Assembly (NCBI GenBank): GCA_914767715.1
Contig: OU612065.1
Span: forward strand, 21,950,001-22,010,000
DNA from: Membranipora membranacea
Taxonomy: Eukaryota; Bryozoa; Gymnolaemata; Cheilostomatida; Membraniporidae
Direction: 5' to 3'
Length of the DNA: 60,000 nt
Positions 1 through 13,400 of the stretch are shown here, one piece after another (position 1 is the stretch's first letter; each line of letters opens with the position of its first letter). The translations under genes were made by a program, and so were the position numbers. Below the pieces are notes generated by a model. The model was not told where the DNA came from and searched no databases. It saw nothing but the letters and a program-made list of their open reading frames with translations.

Positions 1-3000
1 AGATCCACTAATGATGACATGCTCTTTCAGATTTTGGATGTTTTGAACCAATGCATCATTTTATTACTTTCCCTTTTTGCGGTGTTATCACTTTTTATAA
101 GGTTGGCCATTCACTCAATATTTGAGATATCACAATGATATAATACAAAAAACTGACCAAGGTATGTATAAATCTGATTGCAGAGTTTGAGTAGCCCCAC
201 TCATAAGGTGAGCACAGTACAGACCTTTGAAATATCCAAAGAACAGTGATTTTGGCCATTTTTGGCAGGATTTTTGGCAATTAGCTGCCTATTGTGCAAC
301 TTTGTGTAATTTACATCATCACCATTGCGACCGCCTCAAAAAACTACCCTAGAATCCACTCGTAGAATTTATCCATCCAATTTTGTAAATGAAGTTGCAT
401 ATCTAGCCACATTTTTGGTAGGCTGCCACTTGACTAAGTTGTATTATCAGAAATGAATGTAGAAAGTCATCTCGCTGCAAACCTATTTTTAGACCTAAAC
501 TATGTAGGTCCCAAAAACGTTCAAAATCCTTTTTTCCTTTTTTTATGACTCATTTTAATAATCTCCGGTCTCAGTCATTTTGACCCAACATTGTAAGCAT
601 TCAATTTTATCAATACCATGATATCAGTTAAAAAAAAAAACTAAACTAAACGCACTGCACACTATCGGCAGCACACTGAGCACACCATCTGTAACACACC
701 AGCGGCAGCACACCCACCAGAGGTAGCAAGCTTAACGCACAATTGACATCAAACAAGCGGCAGCCACCAGGCGGCAGCCCAACAGCATCAGCAAAATTCA
801 CTACAAAGCACCTGCACCGAATACCTTTAATCCCAAGCACTGTAACATATATTGTGTGGCACTGAAAGCAGACAAGCCACACAGTAGCCCCTCATAGCAG
901 CTGGCTTGACTTGACAAATTATCTCAGCGTGCCAACCTCAGGCAGACATCCCATTTTTGGCGGCAGCATCCGGTAGCGGCAAGACATGCAAACCCCAGTA
1001 AATCCCCATGAGAAGATAACAACATAAACACATAAGTATTTATATGTTTATGGATAACAACTAAGGCTACTTTTGAAATGTTTGATTTTTGTAACTGTGA
1101 TTCAAAGTTGAAATATGAAAATAGGATTCATATCAATATTTCGGTTTTCATCAATAAGAAAATCAAAAAACAAAAACTGACTCGATTTTCATATTTTGAT
1201 TTGTTGTTTTGGAACAATAAACGAAAAACAAGTTGTTTTTTATATTTTAGCATCAGTGCGCTAAAATGAAAAACAAACGATACTAATTCCCCTTATATTT
1301 TCACCACAATAAATTGTGTATACATTGTCATTGAAATGATTATTTGCATGTGAATCAAAATTTCCTGTTTGGGGCTGGATGTCATGCTGTATGTTTTCGT
1401 CTTGAGGCCAATGTTTCAGCCAGTGGCGATCGCGAGTGTCATATGCAAATGCCTATAGCCTACATAGAAATAGCAGTATTTATGTGTTAATGGTTGAACC
1501 ATGTATTTTGGTTTTTGCATGATCTATAGACTCATATGTCCAAGTATTTGATCGGAAAACAAAATTGATATACAAATATAGGCTATATAGAAAGAAGCGA
1601 TTCTGACTTTTATTCACCTATTTTTTTATCAACAGACGTTTCTTACACTTATACATAAATATGGTTTATTCCACCAAAAGTTTGGAGAGAAATATTGTGG
1701 GGTAATCTGAGGCAGTGAATAGATAGAGTATAATAGCAAAGATTATTGATAATAATATCTCATAAATTACCATTTTGTAAGAAATTGAATTTTTAGATTA
1801 AAATTGTTTGTGTATTTATGTGTTGGTTTCTCATGGTTAATTAGACTTTCCTCACAGCTTGGTTGTTGAAGTAACTTTGAATTCTGATTGGCTGAACATC
1901 AGGATATTTAATGTCGGGCAAAGGTCATTAGCTTTCATTTCCTTTCTTTGCCTCAGACAAGATAGCACTGTACTCTCGAGACAACATGGCAAGTGTAAGT
2001 AAACATTTTTCCCCTTTTTCTGGCCCTTGTACCACGGATTTAGACTGATCATCCTCACGATCTGGAGATTTCTGTTTGCGTTTGAAGACTAATCTTGGAG
2101 CGTGTGACGAACCATCACCCAAAATTCAAACGGTCACAGCTGGGGTGAATCGGCATTCACCAACCCGTCGGCGTCCTATTCTTTGCCAAACTTTTATTGC
2201 CATGAATGAAATTTGTTCTTTATACCTGAAGTCTATTTCACGCATTGCGTAAATAAAAGTATAAAGCAATTTGTAAAGTTGCAGCCATTTGATTGTGTAG
2301 CAATAATTGACATGAGAAAAAATATTGTTCCGAGGATTTTGTTGTATGATAGTGACTAGTTACTAGATCTTTGATATTAACAACAATTTAGCTTAGTTTA
2401 TGAAATAAGTGTATCCTTTATCGGAAAATTTTCTGCTAACACCAAATTTTCTCTGGCTGATGCAACAATAGGTAATGTTCGGCGACCTACTGCTGCAGTA
2501 TGACTTCAAGTTTGAATGGTTTGGTCATTGCCATATCCTAGTAATCCATCCTAAATTGCTAGATCAAACTTTTGCGGCTCACATTAAAAAAATATTTACC
2601 AATTCATTAGATTTAAGATAACATTGAAAGGGATTCCTGAAGGTGTGAGTCATTAGATGTTAAAATGCAATATACGACTACGACCATTTAATTTAAAATC
2701 TCATCAAAGCAAGCAGGAAACGAGCTAAATGCTAAGGGCTGGTCCAACATTGATACATGACAACAAGCTCTCATCATGAACTGTCATTCTGAAATGGCTA
2801 TTTCAGTCCAGATTTAAGTTTGACGATTAATCTGTCAGTGCGCAAGGAAAAAATATTATCAGAATGAACCGTCAGATTGGTAAAATATACTAATAATGAT
2901 TCTCATACTGAAGCACTGCAATAATACTATGGGATTCCCAAAGGAATTCCACCGTGCCTGCGTTTGAGCTAGAGAACAAAAACTGGAGTTGTATACTTTT

Positions 3001-4487
3001 TGTTTTTAGTCTTTGTCATTTGACCAATGAATCTCTTTGTAACAAAATAATTGGCCAGTGAAAAGCTCTTTGACATTTCACTTTATGGGGCTCACTAGCG
3101 TACCACCCTTGGCTAAACAACCAGATTGTCAAGATTAAAGGCTATGAAATGTGATGACTTGCAAATCTCAAAACTTTCATGCTAGATCCTAACTCATCTG
3201 TTCACTAGTCACTTCCATTCATCTGACTGAATTCATTACCCTCATTTAGCTGATCAGCCAGTTGTTGAACACTACAATTTTAATTCTTCGAATTCCTGGG
3301 CTACATAGTCTTAGTTGATCAGACTATATGACCAACTTTATCTCCTCAACAGAAACAACATTCTCAAGACAACACACTTTTACAACTCAAGTGTAAATAA
3401 GATAGGAAGGATAATCCTATTCTTAGAAGATCTGTGGATCTATCTCTCATAGAAGAATAGACATCACCACCAAAACAGTCAGTTTATCTAATTATATTTC
3501 AATGAATTTACACCTATATCTATATATATGGTCCATAATTACCCAAGCAAGTCCCTCGGCCTCGTCGTCTCTGAGTGCTAGTCAAGGAAGGAGTTGGACT
3601 ATATACACTGACTGTCACGATAGGCCCTATAAAATTATCTGGTGTATCCTTGATTATTTAAGGAAGAGAAGCTTCACATTGTCACAATCATTAAACAACT
3701 GTCTAGTCTTAGTGGCTGTCTTCTTTTATTGATCGACCACAAACCGTGGCGGGCAGGTTACTTAGTGGAAAGTCGCTCCTCTCTAACTCGTCCTTGTTTC
3801 TAACGGAATGAGAAGCATCATGACTCAAAAAATGTTTTCTATTGCAGGATCTACCATGGAACTCATTTACACTAGCGAATGTTTTCTGCTCCAATGATTC
3901 CTGCCAACCCAAGGTGAGTTTCAGTCGGACAAGATGGTTTGACTTTATTAATTAAATCTAACTAATTACCTTATTAATCACAAACTTGGAGAACTGTCGC
4001 ATCGTTCTTTGCTAAACATTGGTTGAGAAGTTGTTGCTGTGCGTTGAGGTATCAGATTATGCTGCTGTACCCTAATCTTTTGCCAACACTGCATTTTTCA
4101 GCATCTATTAGACATAGACTTTTCTTATTATTGCTGTGTTACTATCTTCATCAATTAAGGCCTACTGGCCTGAACTCATGCGGACACCGACAATGCAAGG
4201 CTCAGATTTCGCCTGTTAATATTTATGAACTTTGCTGTAGTTGAAATCTTTATGATTTCATGCTGGTATAGGGCCTTGATAGAAGAAGCACCACATCCTT
4301 CCCAATATCAATATCCCTGATGTACATACATCAAAAATTTGGTGTTTCTTTATTTCGCAGGAATATCAAGGATAAGCTGTGTTTCCATGAGTTATACCAT
4401 CACTGGATGTAACTTATTACGGATATATGGGAAATCTGTTGAGTGAAAAGGTTGTGTGAAGTAGACTAAATACCAGCAATCTCTATC
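1..4487. other. Intergenic region upstream of Keap1
   Basis: No conserved protein-coding exon was found on either strand; the short open frames have no recognisable domain and no convincing splice context. One candidate 5' non-coding exon of the Keap1 gene lies near 1,860-1,991: an inverted CCAAT box (GATTGGCTGA), then a start-like ATGGCAAGT directly followed by a strong donor (GTAAGT). Joined to a possible acceptor at 4,359-4,360 (TTTCGCAG) this ATG would meet a stop after a few codons, so it would be a leader with a short upstream frame, not the protein start. This is inference and weak. The rest is AT-rich sequence with no clear structure. Confidence 0.4.
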
Positions 4488-7400
4488 ATGGCGTTACCAG
4501 GGACTTCTTACACTGGCTTGGATGCCATGCGCTCTCGCGCTTTACCTAATCAAACAGGTATAGTGAATAACAAATTATTTTACCTCCAGATTATTTCTTG
4601 TTACTAGGTTCATATGCCACAGTTAGATAAGATAAGACAGTTCACAATTGTTTAAAAAGGCTCTGTGGTTGTAATGGCATATCATTTAAAACTTTGATAC
4701 TGGTAGGTATAAAACTACATAAAAATCTTTTGGTCTTAATTTTCGGCATCCTGTATGATTTCCTGCAAAAAGAGTAGCACTGATTCAGAATATGTGTATC
4801 AAAATTGATAAAATTGTTAGCAGTATTTGCAATCCTACTACACACTAAAGAGTCGGCATCAAAAATGTGAGAATTCTTAAAAAATGGACGAAGCAGTTTC
4901 TCTCTATTACCTCTAGTATGCAGTCTATGTGTACATGAAAGCGTCCATTCTTACTCCTTTATTCTAAATCATAATATTTATTCAATTTATACTGTGTATG
5001 ATCAGATTTTCTCTGACTTAGTAAACCGTAGAAAAATTGTTGATAGGCCTAGTTTTGGAAGTTTCCAACCGGATGACAACGATGAATTTTGGAGGGAATT
5101 TCCTGAGAATTTCTTTGCCTTGACAAATATAATTACTTGTGGAAGTTTCACACCGATAATATTGGTGGTTTGTGACTCATCAAAACGCATACGGGCAATC
5201 CTGATGTAACAGATTTACAATTCTCACTGTTCATTCTGCAAAACTGCACCTTTTCCAGCCAGGCTGTGATATTTGAAAACTTTCTCACCAGTGTTATGGA
5301 CTCATAACAACATGGTACTTCATATTTACTAGGCTTTTTTGGGATATTGATAATTCGCTCAAAAAAACAAGCCCTCCAAAAAGTGTAACAGAATTTCCTC
5401 AGAAAATGCATATAGCAAAATCTGAAGGAATTTTGCAAAGTTCTGAGCAATTGATGATATTTCACTTGAAAATTGTTACCTAAGTGGAGCCTATGATGTC
5501 TGTCTTTTAGAATGATCAAAAAATAAATTTGTGTCATATGTTGTTCAGTGAAAAAATTTGAAAAGAAGAGTGTAACAGATATACCAAAAAAATGAAACAG
5601 ATTTTCGAGTGAGAATGTAATACAAGTTTAAATGATTTTGAAGTATTTTTTTAAATTATGTATCAAGTTCTATCTTTCTCAGCAGCTTTGAATCAGTCTG
5701 TTGAAAAATGCATCACTCAGTTGATTAGAAGCAGCCCAAATCGCAATCTGATAGCTCAGTGAGTGAGCGATACTTGCTAAGCTCTTGCTTTCAAATCGCT
5801 CAATCATTGATGGAACTATATACATTCTGAGTGAGCAATTTGGATTCGAATTTGTCTAAATGAAGACCAAGTGAGTGATAATTTTGAGCGATGTAATAGT
5901 GATAACTTGCTTTGTTAAAGCATAGCTCTTTCTTATTGAAAGACCCCCCAGATCGTTTAATGTAGGAGTTACTACTCAGGTGAAATCTATGAATAGCCTT
6001 AGGTCTATAGGTGATATGGTTGAGGAGGAGAGCCGTCATGGTCAAATCTGATTTTGCGCCCTGAAAAAATGTGAAGATTTTATGTTACAGATTGGTGCAA
6101 TTCATAAAATACAATCTCAAATTTCACCCATTGTTATCACCCGTTTCTATCACCCATGTACCCCTCAACTTTTCATCAGCCAACGCCGCAAAGTCTGACT
6201 GATCCCTAACCCTGTTCCCTAGGACTCCACAGTCATTATAAACAGTTTGTTTGACAGTCCCCGTTCCCCTACTATAGATAGTGCAGGGATATAGTATGGG
6301 CCCTTGAATTGGAGTGAATTCTGATTTGAATATTAACTCAGCACGCTATACCTTCCTACTGTAGCTTCGTAAATAAACTCGGCTCCAATGAGGGCTTCTA
6401 TGTTAATTAGTCTTATTTAATCTGAGTGAGACTATTGTGTCACAAACTCTCTCCTTATTATTTAACTCCTCTACTCAAATTGGTTGTAGCTAGCAGAATA
6501 CGCTGATGTCATCAATGAATAGTTGGTCTGAAAGTTATCAACTCAATGCACAATACATTCCTATTGTAATTCCGTAACAAAAAAGGTGCAATTCCGTCAC
6601 AATGTAATTCTGTTATGCGAAAAAAACCGATGAAAAAATTAGTTTTTTCTATTTTTGATACCCCAGTAACATCCAGCATGGTTGGAAACCCAGGTTTACG
6701 TAGTTTGAGGTTTATAGCTTCAAAAATAAAAACGCAGAAAAACTTTTGTAACTTTTAGTGTAACAGATTTTCAGTCACCAACCTATTTTTATTTGGGTGC
6801 TGAAGAAAAAATTATCCAAATTAATTGAGTGTTTTTTAATTCATACCTCATCACATCTACTAGGAACTGATAAATGTCATTTTCAATTCCATAACATCTT
6901 TACAAGCCAAGTTATGGGCCTGTAATAAAATAGCTACACAGTCAGTCAATAAAATTATTGATTTACATTTTTTTAAACAGCTAACTGTTTTTTGTTGTTT
7001 GCAGCAAACAAATTGAAATTTGAATTTTTGATAGGTTGAGACTCTCAGCTTTCAGAAAATGTATGGCTTGGCTAGATTTGTGCAACTTGAAAATGTTTTC
7101 TGGATGTGTCATTTCATCAGAATTGCCCATACATCTCAGTTGTGCTCAAAAACACGATTAAAATAGCTTTATTTAAAAATATTCAGTTACAGTTTGCAAA
7201 CAGGTGATTTTAATACAGAATATGAAATTAGCTTGAAATGGTCCTTTTCAAGCAAGATCAGCAAACTTTGGTATCTTTTGCTAACACTTGTTTTTATATT
7301 AAGGAAAACGCAAGGGACCTCCGATATGCTACCGACCAAAGCAACCTGTCAGAGAGGCTTTACCAAGTGATGGCACTATGAAGTTCACAGTAATCAGACA

Positions 7401-10400
7401 AATGAAAGAATCTTTTGAGTCGCTGAACCAACTACGCATGAGCAATCGTCTTTGTGATGTATCGTTGTCAGCTGGGGGGAAACGATTTCCTTGTCACAAA
7501 GTTGTGTTGGCGTCCGCCAGCCCATACTTTAATGCAATGTTTAAAGGTGGTATGATAGAGTGTTGCAAGAAAGAGGTCGATATGAAGCATACTAATATAT
7601 CACCGAGTACTCTAAGCATTGTTTTAGATTTTATATATACTACAGAAGTTTGTGTTACTGAAAGTACTGTCTGTGACCTTATGCAAGCTGCTATGATGCT
7701 TCAAATGCCACACGTCATTGAGGCATGTAGTACATTTTTAGAACATCAACTGGACCCAACTAACTGTATAGGCATTAGGAAATTTGCTCACCAATACGAC
7801 TGCCTGGAACTAGAAAAAAAGGCAAAACGATATATACTGAAAAGGTTCAGCGAGGTGAGACATACAGAGGAGTTTTTAACATTAGTTTTGAAAGAATTGA
7901 CTGAAATCCTCAAAGCAAAAGAAATGACTGTTCGATGCGAGTCGGAGGTATACATGGCGGTGCTAAATTGGGTCTCTCACGATGTAGACTCCAGGGGTAG
8001 ACACCTTCTGCAATTATTAGAGAATGTGCGACTCGGGAGTATACCTCCTGAGTTCATACAGAGCCAGCTCAAACACTGTAAAATCCTTCAACGAGTGCCA
8101 GATAAATGTGTAGAAAAACTGAACCAGCGATTCAAAGAATTGCAAATGCACATCTGTACCGCAGTGGAGGCGCCACGCGTTCCCTGTGAAAAACAGGTTA
8201 TTTACTGTATAGGAGGCTATTTGAATGCATCCGTAAGAAACGTAGAGTATTATAATCCTCAGGACAACAATTGGAGGCGAATCGCCGACCTTCCATACGC
8301 ACGATCAGGCTTAGCAGCATGTACCATACTAGGACATGTGTACGCTGTGGGGGGCCGTAATAATAGTAGGGATACACCAAATGAAGATCAAAGTTTAATG
8401 GACAGCTACAATCCAAAAACCAATGAGTGGACTAGATTACCATCGATGCACTCGCCTAGAAACAGGGTTGCTGTAGCTGTACTGGACAACAAACTATATG
8501 CTGCCGGAGGATCAAACGCTGCCGAGGGACTTCAATCTGTAGAATGGTGAGTGATTTATATTGGATCTCAGAATATTAGAGTGAGAACTTCTGTATTTAC
8601 TTAAGTAGAGTAAATATGAGCTAGAGTTTAGATTAGCTAGTTTGGGGTGACTTAATGTTAGCTAGCACTAGTTTAGCTAGCTAAGATGGGAGCTTATAAT
8701 AAGTAAATTGGGTGAGTAATATTAGCCAGCAATAAATTTCACTATTTTCATCATGTGAAAAAAAGTGGACTTTCCCTCTTGCGAATAATTTCCTCCGCTG
8801 GTTTGAAGTATGATGCAGGGTGCCAAACTTCATTATAATATTGGCAGCTGTTACAATTTTTGTGATTGAGAGGCTTGAGTCAGTCGGTTGGTTGGATTAT
8901 AGTCTTAACATGGTGGCATCTCTAATCGAAACTCAGTGTGACAAATTGACATAAAGGAACAGGAGAGCAATGTTTACCATTGAAAAGTCAAATACTTGCG
9001 ATTCATCTTTTTTTTTTCTTACTGTTTGTTATGTTGAGGACAGGTGTTGTTTTTGTTTACGGTTTTAAGGTGAGATTGTTGTTTTTTCCGCCTTGGTGCC
9101 CTGAGTCTATCATTTTACAATTACTGTGATGGTGAGGTTGTTTGGAGGTAGGACTGATATCTTGTTGTTACGAAAATCATATGTTGATAATAATGGAACG
9201 GTTAATTTGACTATGGTTGCTGTCAAATTAAAAGGCTACATATTCTGCATATATGACTCTAGTTGGATAAGGTTAAGGGGTGTAGTGTGCTGAGATTTGA
9301 CATTAAATTAACCCATTTCATTTGACAAACAAGAGATTTTAATAATCCTCAAGTATGAAAGATGTAGCAATGATAGTCAGTATTTTCTAGACACTAATAC
9401 AAGAAAATCGCAATAATTGTCAAAAGATGGGCTCAGGGCATCAATAAGAGGAAAAAAGTTGGAAGAAAAATCAATCAATCATAATTTATTCTGCCCTGAC
9501 CAAGCTAGTAATTGGGCACTGACATCACCACACTACCCACACATATTAATCATAGTCCAGGTCAAATTTTCATCCTAGCAAAGCCGAACTGTTTTCAAGG
9601 AAATATTGTAGACTCGTCTTCAGATAGTAGAAAATGGTAGATATTTTGGGGGTTCTTTCAACTAGAATGAGCAAGTTATCGCTATCACTTCACTCAAAGT
9701 TATCGCCCATTTGGTGTTTCAATAAGACAAATTCTTTCCCAAATCATTCATTCGGAATATACATAGTTCCATCGGTGAGTGAGTATTTGGAACAAGATCC
9801 CTAGCAGGCCTCACTCATTGATTGAGCGATCAGGTAGTAATTTAGAATGATATTAATGGAAAGTCCCCTTGGCTAACAGTATCATTGGAAGGGACTTCAG
9901 ATTTCTGCCATATCTCATTCACCATCTGCAATTTTTATTTAGCACACTTCCCCCGACATTCCTGCATCTTGTTTATGATGTAGATAGAGGTGGGAGTAGG
10001 CCTAGTTTTAGACACCAGGTCGTATTTTTATTTGTCGATTAAGGTGAATTTGACGTCAGATCTTGGTCGCCTGTGACAAGTTTCCACTTAATTTTTTGCC
10101 AATAATGATTACCATAATACTTGTAGTAGGCCAGTGATATATTACTTATTATGTTCACCAATTGGTATGACTTGCAAATTGAACGTCGTTTCCTCGTATA
10201 AGGTGATTTGTTGATAGCGCAAGAGTTATGAGGCAAAATGTATGACAGGGATTTGCGCTATATTGTTTGCTATATTGTTCCGTGAAGACTTGTGCAGATC
10301 CGAAACTTCTCATAATTTTGCTGAGGGCGAGGACACTATGCTGATTGATGCTTCCTTGGTGCCTCACTCATAGTGATGTTATGAATTTGTTGGGCAATCA

Positions 10401-13400
10401 TCTCAGCAAATGTTGGCTATATTGCTGGATAGTCTGTTCTGCTCTGAAAGTTCTCTATGAATGTTACCAGATTTGCTTAGTATGCCGTATGCCATAATTA
10501 AAACCCTGCTGGCAGACCCAAAACCCCGTAGTTGAATATGACATGATGGTCTTTAATTTCAACCATGACCATATGTCAGAGACACCCATTTCCATATTTT
10601 TCATTCCTTTCCTTTCGGAATAGGATATTTGATAAGACAATGATAGAGATTATTTTGAGTGGAGCAGCTGTTGTGATTTGTGACACCATAGGTTATGAGC
10701 CCTGTATATGACTGGAGGCTGAGTTGGCTGGATAGTACCATGCCGTTGTAAATATTTCACCATGACTGTCAATTTACTGACCAATTTGTATTATATCTTT
10801 CCAGCTATGACCCTTTGACAAGAGAATGGACTGTAGTAGCAAGTATGTCAACTAAAAGGATAGCAGCTGGTCTGGCAGTGGTGAACAGGTTTCTGTATGC
10901 TGTCGGTGGATCTAATGGTCAGGTCAGGCTCAGCACTATGGAAAAGTATTACCCTGAAGAAAACAGATGGATTCGATGCCCGCCAATGTCCACCATAAGA
11001 TCTGGGGCTGGTAAGATTTAACCAGGATTTTTTTACAATATGTTCTGTTTCATGTTTGCAAATCACATGTGCCTTATCACCTTGTGGTACAGAGTGTCTC
11101 TGTCTATGTTAAAATTGATGAACTGTAAGCTTGCTAAAAAAAAAAACAGGTAGGTAATTTTTTATGAATGTGGGATTGATGGAATTCTGATATATAATCC
11201 ATATGGAAGAGAAAATGATTCACCTGACAAATAGCTAAGGTGCATGGTCTCCACTAATCGCTTGACAGGAATAATTCTATCTGTGCAATCATAATCTATT
11301 TAGATCGTGATTTTGCTGGCATCATCTGGCTCCTTCTGCACCTAACAGCGGTAGAAGCCGCCCAGTGCATGTGGCACATTATGGCATTCATTGTGGCATA
11401 TCAGTTTTCACCTTTGACTTGTTTTTTCATCTGTGTTTTATTTCTGTAGGTGTGTGCGGACTGGGATTTCACATATATGTCGCTGGAGGGTTCGATTCCT
11501 CGACACAGCTCAACACAGTAGAAAGGTACGTTTAGTCCGACACAAGACGTGCACGAGAGAGGGTTTTTTAAAAATCCCTCTATCCTGTAATGGCAAACAG
11601 AACTGACACCGCTGGCTATGCCATTAATCTTCTGACAGATCCATCAACTAAATAGAAATCACAAGACGTGATCGGGATATAATTGGCTCCAGCCTGTAAC
11701 ACAATGGTAACCTTTTTTCCTAGGTTTAAATTGAGAACCGTGACCAATGAGCGGGGTCGAGATCATTGTCATGAATCCGGTGACTGACTTGGTTTGAACC
11801 GCTAAAAACACTATAATCCTCGTAACATCTAGTTTCTGTCGAAAGGACTTTGGCTTTAAAGCTTCCCTTCTTTATCATATACAATGAGTAAATCGTCTAC
11901 TCATTAGAACCTATATTTAAAAACCCCACCCTACTTGGTTGTCAACCAAAAGCTACTGGAATATAATCTTATTCCACTCTTGAAGAATCCCCCAAGAAGC
12001 AATGTTGAATAACAAAGAATTAAAAGCGTTATGATTTTGTCAGGTATCCTGAAATTTTGCTGAATCATCTGTTAGCGTTGGGCTAGGTACTATATTTAAG
12101 ATAAAGTCATCATGCCCAACACCTTCTGGTGTGGCCAACATCCTGCGCTATCACACCTATATCCCTTCTTACACGTGTGTGTGGTGGAGATGTGAAGGGT
12201 TTAATGAACTGAATTATTTATCTGAAAATTTTCCTTGTTATCTTGTTTAGAGTAAAAGCCATCGGTGCTAATCTCAAAATATTCTGTCGAAGTAGTTCTG
12301 ACTCAGCAGTTTTAATTGTGATACATCAAACTTGGATATTCTGGTTTTAATAAGATAGATTGCGCTTGCACACTCCATAACATGTATTTATGTTGCCGCT
12401 CACCAAGGCTATAAATAAGCATAGCTATACAGTTTACAGTTTTGCAAATTTTGCCAAGTCACTTGTGCTCCAAAATCCATAGCACTTCTGAAAATAGGCG
12501 TATGCAGGGCTACTGGGACAAAAAATAGCACAGTATTATCCGGCTTGCATGCAAACAGGATCTGAATGACAAAATTTTACCACTGTAACTTTCACTTTCT
12601 CAGTGCGGCAATGTCCTTATAAGGGGCAAAACCGGGCCATGGTCGGAGTTTAATATCTTTTAAATTAGGCAATGAAAGTCATTGTTAAAGGGCAACCAAG
12701 GTTTCGCAGCGATGCATTAGTGGGTAGTAAATTATGTGCTAGGCAGCACCAGCTTTGTGCATTACGCGACGCAAAACTCAAAGTAGTTGCTGACTCTAAG
12801 CTGGGTAACACTTCAATTTAGGGGAGGTTCCAAAACATTGCTGTTATGATGATAGAGTACAGGCTAAATAATAACAGGAACAGGAAACTGCTCTGTGGTA
12901 TTCTATTTTAGCTGAGTTTGGGTACCTGATGGATGAAATGTTTCCCAATAACTCTGGCTGAATAATCATCCGAATTAGATTTGGTCTTTTTCCCTATTTC
13001 CCTATATGCAGAAGGTGCAATCTGCTATCAATCAATGAGAACATGTTTGAAACCTTGGTTGCCCTTTAAGCCATTTATAGTCTAGAAACGGGGCAAGCAA
13101 AAAACTGAACTCCATTTTTTTGCATTTTTACGATCTGAACTCTCATTGGGTATCCTTTATCCATGCAAGGCCATATCTGAATCCTGGCCAAGAGGAAGTT
13201 TTTATTGCCACTACGTGACTACAGGGTTTCGATTTCCCTATAAGTGCTTTATGCATGTATGTATCCTGGTTTCAATGTATTATTCCTTGTTGCAGGTTTG
13301 ATACTCGGACCGAGACATGGGAAATGGTGGCTCCCATGAGATACCCTCGCAGTGCACTCAGTCTAGTAAATGTTAAAGGAAAACTTTATGCACTAGGTAT

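Noticed and set aside
646-882. Cys-rich 78-codon frame on the - strand
   Set aside because: It comes from a GCAGCA/CACCA-rich patch; no start context, no relatives visible, and not linked to other exons.
5148-5537. 129-codon frame on the - strand
   Set aside because: No domain, low-complexity composition typical of AT-rich intron, no splice partners; lies within Keap1 intron 1.
7378-8550. Long frame starting at Met 7,378 as the complete KEAP1 start and end
   Set aside because: The frame is open upstream to a good acceptor at 7,302-7,303 and joins in phase to an exon with an ATG preceded by an in-frame stop. The 3' end is a splice donor, not the end of the protein.
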